Assembly (NCBI GenBank): GCA_002396205.1
Contig: DGXB01000012.1
Span: 1 to 17,715, forward strand
Direction of reading: 5' to 3'
Length of the DNA: 17,715 bases
DNA from: Bacteroidales bacterium UBA4243
GTDB taxonomy: Bacteria; Bacteroidota; Bacteroidia; Bacteroidales; F082
The translations under genes were made by a program, and so were the position numbers. Shown piece after piece: positions 1 to 9,015 of the stretch. The notes beneath the pieces are model-generated. The model was not told where the DNA came from. It did no database searches and worked only from the letters and a program-made list of their open reading frames with translations. The first letter of the stretch is position 1. Each line of letters starts with the position of its first letter.

Positions 1-629
1 ATGTTGATGATGGCTTTGGGCTTCTGTTGCATGATGAACTCGCGCGACACCACTTCTTCGTTGGTGTAAGGCGAGAGCGAGTAGATGCCCGGCAAGTCGG
101 TGACCGAGGTCTCGGGATGGCCTTTGATGACGCCGTCCTTGCGGTCGACGGTGACACCTGGGAAGTTGCCGACATGTTGGTTGGCCCCCGTCAGTTGGTT
201 GAAGAGGGTCGTCTTGCCGCAGTTCTGCTGTCCGGCAAGGGCGAAAGTAAGCTTGGTGCCTTTGGGCAGTGGGTGCTCGTGGGTCTTGTCGTGATAGATG
301 CCTTCCTCGCCAAGGCCTGGGTGGGCGTTGTGGTCGTGCAAGGCAGTGATATAGAGTTGTTCATTGTCTTGATGGTCAGTGCCTTCGGGCTCGTTGGAGG
401 AGTTGCAGGGTTCAACTCCGATGAGGGCGGCATCGGCTTTGCGAAGCGTGAGTGCATAGCCGTGCACCATGATTTCCATGGGGTCGCCGAGGGGCGCGAA
501 TTTCACGAGTTTGATTGTGGCATCGGGGATGAGTCCCATGTCCAAGAAGTGCTGGCGGCGTTGTCCTTCGCCTCCCACCGTCATGATGCGGGCAGTCTGG
601 CCGATTTCAAGTCTATCGAGGGTTGTCAT
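1..629 (-). CDS. feoB: FeoA-FeoB fusion ferrous iron transporter (partial, N-terminal part)
   Basis: Takes up Fe(II) across the inner membrane. The start is at 629 and 209 codons are present before the frame leaves the window at base 1. Residues 1-74 form a FeoA-like SH3 domain (DMGLIPDA, HGYALTLRKADA). A linker at about 75-122 is rich in histidine (H85, H98, H100, H103, H113, H117, H119). The FeoB G domain follows: G1 P-loop GQQNCGKT at 133-140, a GVTVD segment near 158-162 for G2, and G3 DLPG at 178-181. The membrane part lies outside the window. Fused FeoA-FeoB proteins are known in Bacteroidetes. The start is supported by a -7 element 24 bases upstream. Identity is secure; the metal-binding role of the linker is inference. 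Confidence 0.95.
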   Translation of the reverse strand, partial: MTTLDRLEIGQTARIMTVGGEGQRRQHFLDMGLIPDATIKLVKFAPLGDPMEIMVHGYALTLRKADAALIGVEPCNSSNEPEGTDHQDNEQLYITALHDHNAHPGLGEEGIYHDKTHEHPLPKGTKLTFALAGQQNCGKTTLFNQLTGANQHVGNFPGVTVDRKDGVIKGHPETSVTDLPGIYSLSPYTNEEVVSREFIMQQKPKAIIN

Positions 630-652
630 TTCGTTCTGGTGTTTTCGACGCG

Positions 653-660
653 CAAAAATA
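653..660 (-). promoter_or_regulatory. Candidate -7 promoter element for feoAB
   Basis: The minus strand reads TATTTTTG, matching the Bacteroidetes -7 consensus TAnnTTTG, 23 bases before the feoAB ATG. I see no convincing TTTG/TTG -33 element at the usual spacing. Confidence 0.5.
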
Positions 661-765
661 CGACTTTTATGTATGCAGTAGGACTCACAATTAATAAGGT
701 ATCGTCACACACAATATCATCATTTATGGTGAAAAATAATGGAATGGCACATTGTCGAAAATTTG

Positions 766-773
766 TATTTTTG
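766..773 (+). promoter_or_regulatory. Candidate -7 promoter element for the sensor kinase operon
   Basis: TATTTTTG matches TAnnTTTG and ends 20 bases before the kinase ATG at 794, implying a leader of only about 15 bases. A three-codon frame (ATG ATA AAA TGA, 786-797) overlaps the kinase start. No clear -33 element is visible. It is divergent from the feoAB promoter. Confidence 0.5.
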
Positions 774-793
774 CGCCATAATTCGATGATAAA

Positions 794-2638
794 ATGATTC
801 GTGTTTTGCTCTTCGTACTGTGTTTTGTGGGTTATGACAACCTGATTGACGACCACGCCGACCCCGATTCCGTCAAGGCGGAACTCATACGTTATCTGGA
901 AGAGGACGACTTCGACAAGACGGTAGGTTTTGCCGAGGCTGCCGTTGAGTTCTACCGCAGCCGCAACAACCTCATGGACATGGCAGGCTGCTACATGACC
1001 TTGGGCAATGCCTACCAGCGTATGGGGCAATACGAGGAGGCCATCCGCAACTACAACCTTTGTAGCGAAACGATGGACCAAATCGGCGGACCGATGGCGA
1101 AGGTCAACAAACGGTACATTCTCAACAACATGGCTGTGATGTACCTCGAAATGGGGGAATACGACCAGGCTGAAGAGATGTGGAACCGCTGCATCGCCTC
1201 GGTCAATGACGACGACCCGGGCTTTTTGCCGCAATACAACCAAGACTCGCTGCGCTGCCTCGACTTGGCCACCTACTATCAGAACCTCGCCGAGGTGCGT
1301 TTGGCGCAAGCCGACAACGACGACCCAAACCCACAGGAAAAGATCGACGATGCCATCAGCTTTTTGGAGCAGTCGCTGGACTATTCGGAACGCTATGGCG
1401 CCGAACCCAACAAGGTTGCAAGTCGGCTGACGGGTTTGGCGAAGGCCTGTTTCGAGGCAGGCCGCACCGACGACGCCAACCATAACTTGGATGCCGCGTT
1501 GCAGTTGGCCACCACCCTCAACGACCCCTACATGCTCGCCGCCATCCACCTGCTGAAAGGCGATGTGAAGCTGAAACTTGGCCAGAACGAAAACGCTGAA
1601 AGAGAGTATCTTGATGCACTTTCGTTGGCCCAAGCGAACCACTTCGGCGAGTTTGAGATGGAAGCCCTTCGCGGTGCCTACGAGTGCACCAAGGACAGCC
1701 AGCCCAAGCGGGCTTTGGCCTACTTCACCCAAAGTGCCGCCCTCAAGGACTCCATATATAATAAGGAGCAACAAGCCCTCATCCGCGACTTCGAGGTGAA
1801 ATACAAGATGGAGGAGAAAGAACACGAATTGGCCTTGCAACAGGAGAAAAACCGACAAAGCCGCCGGCTCTTGTCGCTATCGGTGGCGGTGGCCTTGCTG
1901 CTGCTTGTGCTGCTCATCATCGGGCTTCGTGTGGCTTTCCTGCGCAAACGCCGCAACGAGATGAAGGACCAGCTGCTCTTTGTCGTCGCCCACGACATCA
2001 AGACGCCCGTCGTGTCGCAGGCCCAACTGCTCGACATGACTTGCGAGCATTACGAGGACATGCCCAAGGAGGAAATCAAGGAGAACATCGAGGCCTTGAA
2101 AATGTCGACCGACGACCTGAAGGACAAGCTGCAAAACATCATCTATTGGGTGCGCAACGAGATGGGCGGTCTCAGTAGCGAGCCTGCGCCCTTCGGCCTC
2201 AGCGCGTTGGTTGACGAGGTGGTGCAGGAGCTGTCGCTGCAAGTCCGTCTGAAAGGCCTGTCCGTCGCCAACGAAGTGCCTGCCGAATGGATGGCCTTCG
2301 ACGACGAAAAAGCCGTGCGCACAGTGCTGCAAAACCTGCTCTCCAACGCGGTGAAGTTCTCTTATCCACAAGGCATTGTGAACATCACGGCCACCGAAGA
2401 AGCACATTGCTACCGACTGACCGTGACCGACCACGGCAGGGGTATCGCTAAGGAGCGCATGACGCTCTTGCTCAAGGGCTTCGCGCCCTACTCGCAAGGC
2501 ACCGAAGGCGAGGTGGGCACAGGCATCGGCCTCTTCGTGAGCCAGCAGCTGCTCAGCCGCAACGGTGGCAAAATCACCATCGAGAGCCAAGAGGGACAAG
2601 GCACCTCGGTGAGTTTCACGATAAAGAAAGCGCAATGA
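794..2638 (+). CDS. TPR-repeat sensor histidine kinase
   Basis: Membrane sensor kinase that would phosphorylate the regulator encoded next to it. A short hydrophobic N-terminus (residues 1-13) is a probable signal or anchor. About six TPR-like helical pairs span residues 64-320 (for example GNAYQRMGQYEEAI), followed by a charged coiled-coil stretch (about 325-357) and one transmembrane helix at 360-382. The kinase core has the H-box HDIKTP with phosphoacceptor H400, N-box NLLSNAVKFS from 514, DHGRGIA and GTGIGLFVS for ATP binding. This architecture is common in Bacteroidetes, where the TPR part is presumed periplasmic. There is no fused receiver domain. The stop overlaps the next start as ATGA, suggesting translational coupling. 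The signal it senses is unknown. Confidence 0.93.
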   Translation: MIRVLLFVLCFVGYDNLIDDHADPDSVKAELIRYLEEDDFDKTVGFAEAAVEFYRSRNNLMDMAGCYMTLGNAYQRMGQYEEAIRNYNLCSETMDQIGGPMAKVNKRYILNNMAVMYLEMGEYDQAEEMWNRCIASVNDDDPGFLPQYNQDSLRCLDLATYYQNLAEVRLAQADNDDPNPQEKIDDAISFLEQSLDYSERYGAEPNKVASRLTGLAKACFEAGRTDDANHNLDAALQLATTLNDPYMLAAIHLLKGDVKLKLGQNENAEREYLDALSLAQANHFGEFEMEALRGAYECTKDSQPKRALAYFTQSAALKDSIYNKEQQALIRDFEVKYKMEEKEHELALQQEKNRQSRRLLSLSVAVALLLLVLLIIGLRVAFLRKRRNEMKDQLLFVVAHDIKTPVVSQAQLLDMTCEHYEDMPKEEIKENIEALKMSTDDLKDKLQNIIYWVRNEMGGLSSEPAPFGLSALVDEVVQELSLQVRLKGLSVANEVPAEWMAFDDEKAVRTVLQNLLSNAVKFSYPQGIVNITATEEAHCYRLTVTDHGRGIAKERMTLLLKGFAPYSQGTEGEVGTGIGLFVSQQLLSRNGGKITIESQEGQGTSVSFTIKKAQ

Positions 2639-3252
2639 TGACGAACAACGGACATACCATCAGGGTCTTGCTTGTCGACGACCATCCCATCTATCGCGTC
2701 GGGCTGAAGATGGCGTTGCGCTATTCCGGGGTCGACTGCGAGGTGGTGGCCGAGACGGATAACGTGCAGCAGACCGTCGACTACCTCAAGGCCCACAGCC
2801 ACGACATCGATCTGATGCTGCTCGACTTTTTCCTCACCGACGGCACCGCCAAGGACGTGATGCGTGCCGTCGACACCTACTGCCCAGGGCTGAAGGTGCT
2901 GTTGCTCTCGGGCGAGGTGGTGCACCCCGCCGTGTTGCGCATGTCGGAGGAGCACATCGAAGGCTTCATCAACAAGAACGTGAAGCCCGACGAACTGAAG
3001 CAGCGCATCGAAGCCATCTTTGGCCAAGCGATGAGGCACGATGTGGATAGCGATGTCGAGGAGCTTTCGGAACGCGAAATCGAAGTTATCAAGCTGTGTG
3101 CCAAAGGGTTGACCGCTAATGAGATAGGGGAGAGGTTGCATATCGGCAAGCGCACCGTTGAGACCCACAAGGAACGCATTTTCCTCAAACTCGGGTTGAA
3201 GTCCACGAAGGAATTGATCAACTACGCCTTCCGCCATGGGCTGACGGAGTGA
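2635..3252 (+). CDS. NarL/FixJ-family response regulator (receiver plus LuxR-type HTH)
   Basis: Cytoplasmic DNA-binding regulator of 205 residues, normal for the family. The receiver domain (about 8-130) has the acidic pair D15-D16, phosphoacceptor D64 in LMLLDFF, S92 and K114. The C-terminal domain (143-203) is a LuxR-type helix-turn-helix with LSEREIEVIKLCAKGLT and RTVETHKERIFLKLGL. The start overlaps the kinase stop by four bases; a second ATG directly follows, so M1 or M2 could be used. The pair forms one operon and the kinase is the obvious partner. The first gene downstream encodes the large surface protein, a possible target by position only. Confidence 0.95.
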   Translation: MMTNNGHTIRVLLVDDHPIYRVGLKMALRYSGVDCEVVAETDNVQQTVDYLKAHSHDIDLMLLDFFLTDGTAKDVMRAVDTYCPGLKVLLLSGEVVHPAVLRMSEEHIEGFINKNVKPDELKQRIEAIFGQAMRHDVDSDVEELSEREIEVIKLCAKGLTANEIGERLHIGKRTVETHKERIFLKLGLKSTKELINYAFRHGLTE

Positions 3253-3285
3253 AAATCTTCATTCTTGAAGCTGAAGCCCTTCAAA

Positions 3286-3303
3286 TTCCGTATTAATACG
3301 GAA
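3286..3303 (+). promoter_or_regulatory. Perfect 18-nt palindrome upstream of the giant surface protein gene
   Basis: TTCCGTATTAATACGGAA is fully self-complementary. It lies 33 bases after the regulator stop and 79 bases before the next start. A weaker stem (TTGAAG at 3265-3270 with CTTCAA at 3279-3284) precedes it, and a T-rich stretch begins about 11 bases after it. It could be an operator for a dimeric regulator or part of a weak terminator. The lack of a T-run directly after the stem and of a natural loop favours a protein-binding site. Confidence 0.4.
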
Positions 3304-3382
3304 CGCAGGTCGGGTTTTTGTTTTGATTTTTGCAAGTGGAATAATAGCATTGCATCAAACAACAATCAAAACACATAACACT

Positions 3383-6300
3383 ATGAAGAAAAAGTTTACA
3401 TTTTTGCTGGCAGCCTTGGTGCTGCTCGGCGGCTTGGTCGGCCCGATGGGGAAGGTCAAGGGACAATCGATTACATTTACTAACCTATCGGAGCCTAGTT
3501 TGAGTTTCAGCTATGGCGTTGGCAATGAGGCCCCTGAGGGACAAAATGTCAATGTCAGTTGCGCCAACCTTGGCGAAGGCAACAATGTGACCGTCAGATT
3601 GGGCCAAGGCCAAGACAGCCACTTCGAGCTGTGGTACTTGCAATCAAGCCAAAACTCATGGACCAACCTTACCCAATTCACGGCCACCAACACTGATCAG
3701 TATTGGTTTGGATTTGATTTCCTCGTTCGCCTGAAGCCTGGCCATGAGCAAGGCAGCACCCACTCGGATGTCGTCACCCTTACGGCGACAGTGAATGGAA
3801 GCACCGTTTCGGCCTCCATCACGCTTACGGGAACGGTGACGGCCCCGACCTACAACATCGAGTTTGACTATGGCCTCAATCCTCACGGTTGGGTGGCCGT
3901 TTACCCTTCACATGATGTCGTGGCAGGGGGTGTGGTTTCTATGGATGTACATCCAGTCTCTGGCTATCGCTTTCAATCCTTTGCTTTCTATAAGAAAAGC
4001 AACCATGAAGAAGTGAATGGTGATGATATTGATTTTGGGCCGTTAGGTCCCTACGACGATCACGAGTATGCTTTCCAAATGCCCGCCTACGATCTGCTGA
4101 TTGAAGCATCGTTTGTGCCTAATGGCGTGCAGCCTACCATCATGGTGGGGACCACTCCGATGGCGTTCTACAACGGCTATGGCGACCCCGACCCCGAAGG
4201 AAATTTTTTATGGTTTGGCGTCCAAAATCCTGGCAATAATTCTGCCATTTGGGCTGAAGTGAACTCAACCGACTTCGAGCTTTGCCAAGTCACCGACCCG
4301 GATGCCATCACTTGGAACGGGCAATACGTTGGCGTTCAAAGCACAGACCCGCAATATTTCGGCTTCACTTTGGGCGTGCGCCTGAAGCCCGGCTTGGAAC
4401 GTGGCGCCTACAGCGGCGTCCTCACGTTAGGCGCCGAACGCGCTACCGATGTGGTCATCAACCTGACGGGAACGGTGACGGATCCGACTTATCACATTAC
4501 CATCATGGAAGAAACCGGAGGTTATGCCGTGTGCTATCAAGGCTATGACCACACCGCAGGCACTGAGGTCACTCTGGCGACGCAACTCAGCTCAGACTAT
4601 GTTGGCACTGGCGTTTGGACCGTGTTCAAGGAAGAAGATGGCGAATGGGTGGCCGACAACTCCGTGGAAATCATCGGCAATAGTTTCATCATGCCTGCCT
4701 ACGACATCAAGATACAACCTCATTTCATGTTGACGACCGATCCTTGCATCGTGGTGGGTGATTATTATATTACCCTTTCCCAGTCGGTGGCTGAAGGTTT
4801 CCGCATGACGGGTGCGACGTGCTACAACTTCACCCCACAAGGCGGCATCACTGTCAAGCAATATACGGACGCAACTTGTCAAGTAGAGCAAACTGATTGT
4901 TGGCTGACCATAACCACGACTTCGAATGAAAACAATGGATACAATTTGTTCGCCAGTTTTGAGACAATCAATACAAGTTCGGAGAATCGCACGACTTATG
5001 CGCGAATCGAAGTCGTGACTGCTAATAACCAAAACGTTTATTCCGCCCCCATCGAAATCACCCAGTTGGGCAAGGCCTCCATCAGCTTTGGCGAAAACAA
5101 TCAATTGGAGCTTGCCTTTGGAGCCCAAAGCGGCACCATCCCGTTGGTTTGCAACAACTTGTCGGGTGTCGACCATTGGAAGGTGAAAACCCCTGAAGGC
5201 GATTGCGAACTCAAGTTCAACTGGCTTACACTCGATTTCGTGGAAACTAACGATGGCTACGAGATCCATTACAACTGCCAAGGCAATTCTTTGGCCGTCG
5301 GGCGTACCGTATGCCTTTCCGTTTGGGCCTACGATGCCAACGACAACGTCATGGGAGCATCCGAGAATTGGCTTGATGGCGACTACCTGACCATCCACCA
5401 AGACCCCGAAACGCTCATCTCCACCACGCGCGACGTGTATAGTTTCGACGCAACTGGCGCTACGCAAGTCTATACCTGCCCGCCCCAGGGAAGCAGCCTT
5501 ACGGTTGTTTCAAACCAAACAGGGACTTTCAACTATAATGAAATTCCCTATAATGCTTCCGAGAACTATTATCTCGAGCTTCAACTGAGCGGCTATGTTG
5601 ACCACGCCATTAAGGGTATCAAGCTGGATATGATGCCGGGCCAAAATGCTTGGGGCACAGTGCAGGTCTATGTGGGAGATTTGAACCAACAAGTTTACTT
5701 TGATTTGGCTCACATCAACAATGGTGCTTTCAGGTCGTCGTGGCCCAACAAAACCTATAGCGAAGAGTGCTATCACGACATTGACATCCAGATGAACGGA
5801 GACGATGCCAATCATGTCATCGGATCGGGTGAAGTGTTGAAGATTCGTATCACCTCGACGGCTGGAGCGCTTTATTGCCAAGGCGTCACGGTTGATTATG
5901 TGGGAGCGCCGAGCTATGTGACTGAAAAATGGTATGAGACCGACTTGGAGGACATCCTTCCTGGCGATGAGTTTGTCATTGTCGGCATGGCAGGCTACCA
6001 ATACTATTCCATGGAAAATGCCATGAGTACGGTCGGTTGGGAACAAGCCGTTGCCGGAGCGACGACTGAATTGTATGACGCGAATCAAGGCGTAGGGGTT
6101 TGCCGCATCAAATCCATCAATAACGGAACATACGGTGAAGTGCTCAGCAACTATAGATGGACGCTCAACCGCCACCAAGGCAAGTACTATTTCAAGCCTG
6201 TTGGCAGGAACGAATATCTGAAACATTCGGCTTCGGAAGGCGTGACTATTGGTTCGGGCACTGAAAACCGTGATTTCGTATTGGCTACCCGACCCAATAG

Positions 6301-9007
6301 TGAAGCCCAACATTATCTCTATCGCAATGGCTATTATTTGGCCGTTGACAATACCTATGGCAAAGAACATTGGATTGTCTACGATGCAAACCACATATCG
6401 GGTCAGTACGACACCAAGTTCTTCAAAAAGACGTATGAATACCAATGGGGAAACATAGCCTCCGTTCGCTATAGTGCCAAATACGACCAGACACAAGAAC
6501 CTACGAACGCCAAAGGCGTGGTCAGTTTCAGGACTGTGGATGCCAATGCCATTTATTTGCAGGACAATGCTAACGGCATGATGTTGCTTCGCAGCAACTT
6601 CGTGAATGTGGACGACTTCATGCAACTCGCCGTGGGCGACGAAATCATCGTGAGAGGTATACCGTATGTTGAAACCGTCGATGGGAAAGAACAGCTGACG
6701 ATGCGCAATGTTGCGTTGCTTCAGGTGATGAGCCAAGGCAACACGATTGCGCCTTTGGAAAAGACCCTCGCCGAGTTGAACGAGAACATGAACATGGCCG
6801 ACGATAATAGCCACACTTGGATTTGGAGCTGCAAGGAAAACATGGTCGTCAAGGTGGCAGGTGCCTATGTTAATGATGTGGATGCCAATGGCGTTTTCAC
6901 CATTTCTCAATATAATGCAAACGAAACAGTGGTTGACCCTTGTTTCGATACGGATGTGGCACCGGCCAATGATGTTGACGTAACTGGCCTTTTCGTGAAA
7001 AACACCGATGGTTCGCAGACCGTCAGACTTCTGCCCCGCTCGGCCAACGACATCACCGTCTATCGCCCGCACAACGTGATTTACGGCCCTGTGATCCAAA
7101 ACGAGACGAATCCAGACGAGCAATATTTGCCGGTCGTTACGCTGACTACAACGAGCCAATATAGCGGTGCTTATATGCATAGCACCCAAATTGAAATGAT
7201 CTTCCCGACTACTTTGACGACGGGAGCGAACAACGAAATTTTCTACCGATATTCAGGCGTAGGTGTCTTTACCATTGACGACCAAAACCAGAGGCATTAT
7301 CTTTCGGCAACAGGTGGCGACAATTCTGACAACACAAGCTATGTCGATTTCACCATGCCCAACGAAGAGGTGCATGTAGAGGTGTATTACACCAGAATGT
7401 ACCAGCTTCGTTACTATTCCTACGCGGGTTCCTATCTCCAGTCGAACGTCCTTGAAGGCACATACGCACATTCCGGCCCCTTGTATGATATGACGATGGC
7501 TGCGCCCGAAGGCTATTCGTTTGTCGGCTGGTCGAGAGGCACGGAAAACCGTTGCGGAGACTATGTGGATTATGGCGTTTATGAGACGGGTGCCACCATG
7601 CTCAATAGTAACGACATTTGGTATTGGCCTTTGTTCCAGAAGGCAGGCGAGGAGGAACTTTACACCATGGTGTTCGTCGGCGTACAAACGTATGGCGGCG
7701 GTGAAGAAGGTCTCCGTATAGGCGGACCAACGCTTGTGGCCGCTGGCGCAGTGCTGGATATGGGTGACAAACGAATTAATAATGGTAATGGAGCCAATGG
7801 AGTAAAACTGTTTATCATTGACGATGGTGCCCAAGTGATTTATAATAATAATCATCAGTTCATGGGCACTATGCGCAAAAACATTGTCGGCTATGGTGAA
7901 GGTACAGGGAACTGGTATTTGCTTTCATGCCCGATACTCCATGACAATGTCTATGCCGAGAACAGAAAAATCCATAACCTTGTCGACAATGGCGATTACG
8001 ACCTTTATTCCTTCAGCCAAAGCGAGAATGATGAATGGAGAAACTTCAAAATAGACGGAGACAATCCACGGTGGAATCGCGGTCAAGGCGTGCTCTATGC
8101 CAACAAGAATGGTACTACTGTGGAAATTGAAGGATATTTGAATCAGAGTTTCGGTGGTTATAATGTGCAGTATGATGAAAGTGCTTCATTCAAGGGCTTT
8201 AACCTCGTTGGCAATCCTTGGACCTACGATGCCTATATCAACCAAGCCTATTACCGCATGAACCCGCAAGGCACCGAATTGATGGAAGCCTTAGCCAGCC
8301 AACCCATCCATCCTTGCGAGGGCATTTTCGTGCAAGTGGCGGAAGCGGGTAGGATAAGCTTCACGCGTGAACAACCCAGGGAAAGCGGCATCAACGTCAA
8401 TGCCAGCAACAACGAAGGCATGCTCATCGACCGTGCCATGGTGCGCTTCGGCGAAGGCAACACGCTCGCCAAGTTCCAACTCAACGCCAACAGCACCAAG
8501 TTGAGCATCCCGCAAGGCGACAAGGAGTTTGCCGTGGTGCGTAGCGCCGCCCAAGGCGAAATGCCGCTCAACTTCAAGGCAGAGAAGGACGGCACCTACA
8601 TGCTCAGCTTCGACGTGGAGAACGTGGAGATGGACTACCTGCACCTTATCGACAACATGACGGGCGCGGATGTCGACTTGCTGGCCGGCGCTTCGACAGG
8701 CTCAGCGACCTACACCTTCACCGCCAAAACCACCGACTATGCCTCGCGCTTCCGCTTGGTGTTTGGTGCCGACGCTGCAAGCGGGGACGCTTGCGAACCC
8801 AGTTTCGCTTTCTTCAACGGCAGCGAATGGGTCGTCAGCAACCAAGGTCGTGCCACGCTGCAAGTGATCGACGTGATGGGCCGCGTGCTCAGCAGCGAGA
8901 CCGTCAACGGCAACGCTGAAATCTGCATCGACCAACCTGCCGGTGTCTACATGCTCCGCCTCGTCAGCGGCGACGACGTGAAGGTGCAGAAGGTGGTGGT
9001 GAGATAA
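3383..9007 (+). CDS. Giant modular secreted surface protein with T9SS C-terminal sorting domain
   Basis: 1874 residues, probably exported by Sec, then carried over the outer membrane by the type IX system and anchored or released. The ATG at 3383 is chosen because MKKKFTFLLAALVLLGG starts a signal peptide cleaved near residue 28; an ATG 60 bases upstream would spoil it. Modules: an Ig-like domain plus an MPAYD-containing domain, duplicated in tandem (about 29-246 and 250-446); two BACON-like beta domains (about 453-673); a segment resembling an OB-fold (about 1045-1123, YLQDN... GDEIIVRG); MPNEEVHVEVYY near 1324; an InlB/Listeria-Bacteroides-like repeat (about 1340-1421); a WYLLSCP region near 1500; and a type A-like CTD (about 1793-1874) with VIDVMGR, GVYMLRL and KVVVR. 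No catalytic motif is visible. Adhesion or glycan binding is inference. Confidence 0.9.
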   Translation: MKKKFTFLLAALVLLGGLVGPMGKVKGQSITFTNLSEPSLSFSYGVGNEAPEGQNVNVSCANLGEGNNVTVRLGQGQDSHFELWYLQSSQNSWTNLTQFTATNTDQYWFGFDFLVRLKPGHEQGSTHSDVVTLTATVNGSTVSASITLTGTVTAPTYNIEFDYGLNPHGWVAVYPSHDVVAGGVVSMDVHPVSGYRFQSFAFYKKSNHEEVNGDDIDFGPLGPYDDHEYAFQMPAYDLLIEASFVPNGVQPTIMVGTTPMAFYNGYGDPDPEGNFLWFGVQNPGNNSAIWAEVNSTDFELCQVTDPDAITWNGQYVGVQSTDPQYFGFTLGVRLKPGLERGAYSGVLTLGAERATDVVINLTGTVTDPTYHITIMEETGGYAVCYQGYDHTAGTEVTLATQLSSDYVGTGVWTVFKEEDGEWVADNSVEIIGNSFIMPAYDIKIQPHFMLTTDPCIVVGDYYITLSQSVAEGFRMTGATCYNFTPQGGITVKQYTDATCQVEQTDCWLTITTTSNENNGYNLFASFETINTSSENRTTYARIEVVTANNQNVYSAPIEITQLGKASISFGENNQLELAFGAQSGTIPLVCNNLSGVDHWKVKTPEGDCELKFNWLTLDFVETNDGYEIHYNCQGNSLAVGRTVCLSVWAYDANDNVMGASENWLDGDYLTIHQDPETLISTTRDVYSFDATGATQVYTCPPQGSSLTVVSNQTGTFNYNEIPYNASENYYLELQLSGYVDHAIKGIKLDMMPGQNAWGTVQVYVGDLNQQVYFDLAHINNGAFRSSWPNKTYSEECYHDIDIQMNGDDANHVIGSGEVLKIRITSTAGALYCQGVTVDYVGAPSYVTEKWYETDLEDILPGDEFVIVGMAGYQYYSMENAMSTVGWEQAVAGATTELYDANQGVGVCRIKSINNGTYGEVLSNYRWTLNRHQGKYYFKPVGRNEYLKHSASEGVTIGSGTENRDFVLATRPNSEAQHYLYRNGYYLAVDNTYGKEHWIVYDANHISGQYDTKFFKKTYEYQWGNIASVRYSAKYDQTQEPTNAKGVVSFRTVDANAIYLQDNANGMMLLRSNFVNVDDFMQLAVGDEIIVRGIPYVETVDGKEQLTMRNVALLQVMSQGNTIAPLEKTLAELNENMNMADDNSHTWIWSCKENMVVKVAGAYVNDVDANGVFTISQYNANETVVDPCFDTDVAPANDVDVTGLFVKNTDGSQTVRLLPRSANDITVYRPHNVIYGPVIQNETNPDEQYLPVVTLTTTSQYSGAYMHSTQIEMIFPTTLTTGANNEIFYRYSGVGVFTIDDQNQRHYLSATGGDNSDNTSYVDFTMPNEEVHVEVYYTRMYQLRYYSYAGSYLQSNVLEGTYAHSGPLYDMTMAAPEGYSFVGWSRGTENRCGDYVDYGVYETGATMLNSNDIWYWPLFQKAGEEELYTMVFVGVQTYGGGEEGLRIGGPTLVAAGAVLDMGDKRINNGNGANGVKLFIIDDGAQVIYNNNHQFMGTMRKNIVGYGEGTGNWYLLSCPILHDNVYAENRKIHNLVDNGDYDLYSFSQSENDEWRNFKIDGDNPRWNRGQGVLYANKNGTTVEIEGYLNQSFGGYNVQYDESASFKGFNLVGNPWTYDAYINQAYYRMNPQGTELMEALASQPIHPCEGIFVQVAEAGRISFTREQPRESGINVNASNNEGMLIDRAMVRFGEGNTLAKFQLNANSTKLSIPQGDKEFAVVRSAAQGEMPLNFKAEKDGTYMLSFDVENVEMDYLHLIDNMTGADVDLLAGASTGSATYTFTAKTTDYASRFRLVFGADAASGDACEPSFAFFNGSEWVVSNQGRATLQVIDVMGRVLSSETVNGNAEICIDQPAGVYMLRLVSGDDVKVQKVVVR

Positions 9008-9015
9008 AAAGGATT

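Noticed and set aside
626..1858. Minus-strand frame of 410 codons across the sensor kinase
   Set aside because: Antisense to the TPR region of the kinase, with a Val/Leu-rich low-complexity translation and no domain.
3323..3382. Longer start of the giant protein at 3323
   Set aside because: It would place 20 polar residues before an excellent signal peptide beginning MKKKFTFLL at 3383, and the A-rich leader before 3383 is typical of real starts in this phylum.
5510..7189. Long open frame (559 codons) on the minus strand inside the giant gene
   Set aside because: It is antisense to a well-supported gene with signal peptide, domains and sorting tail, and its translation has no recognisable domains. 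Long antisense frames follow from the codon bias of the sense gene.
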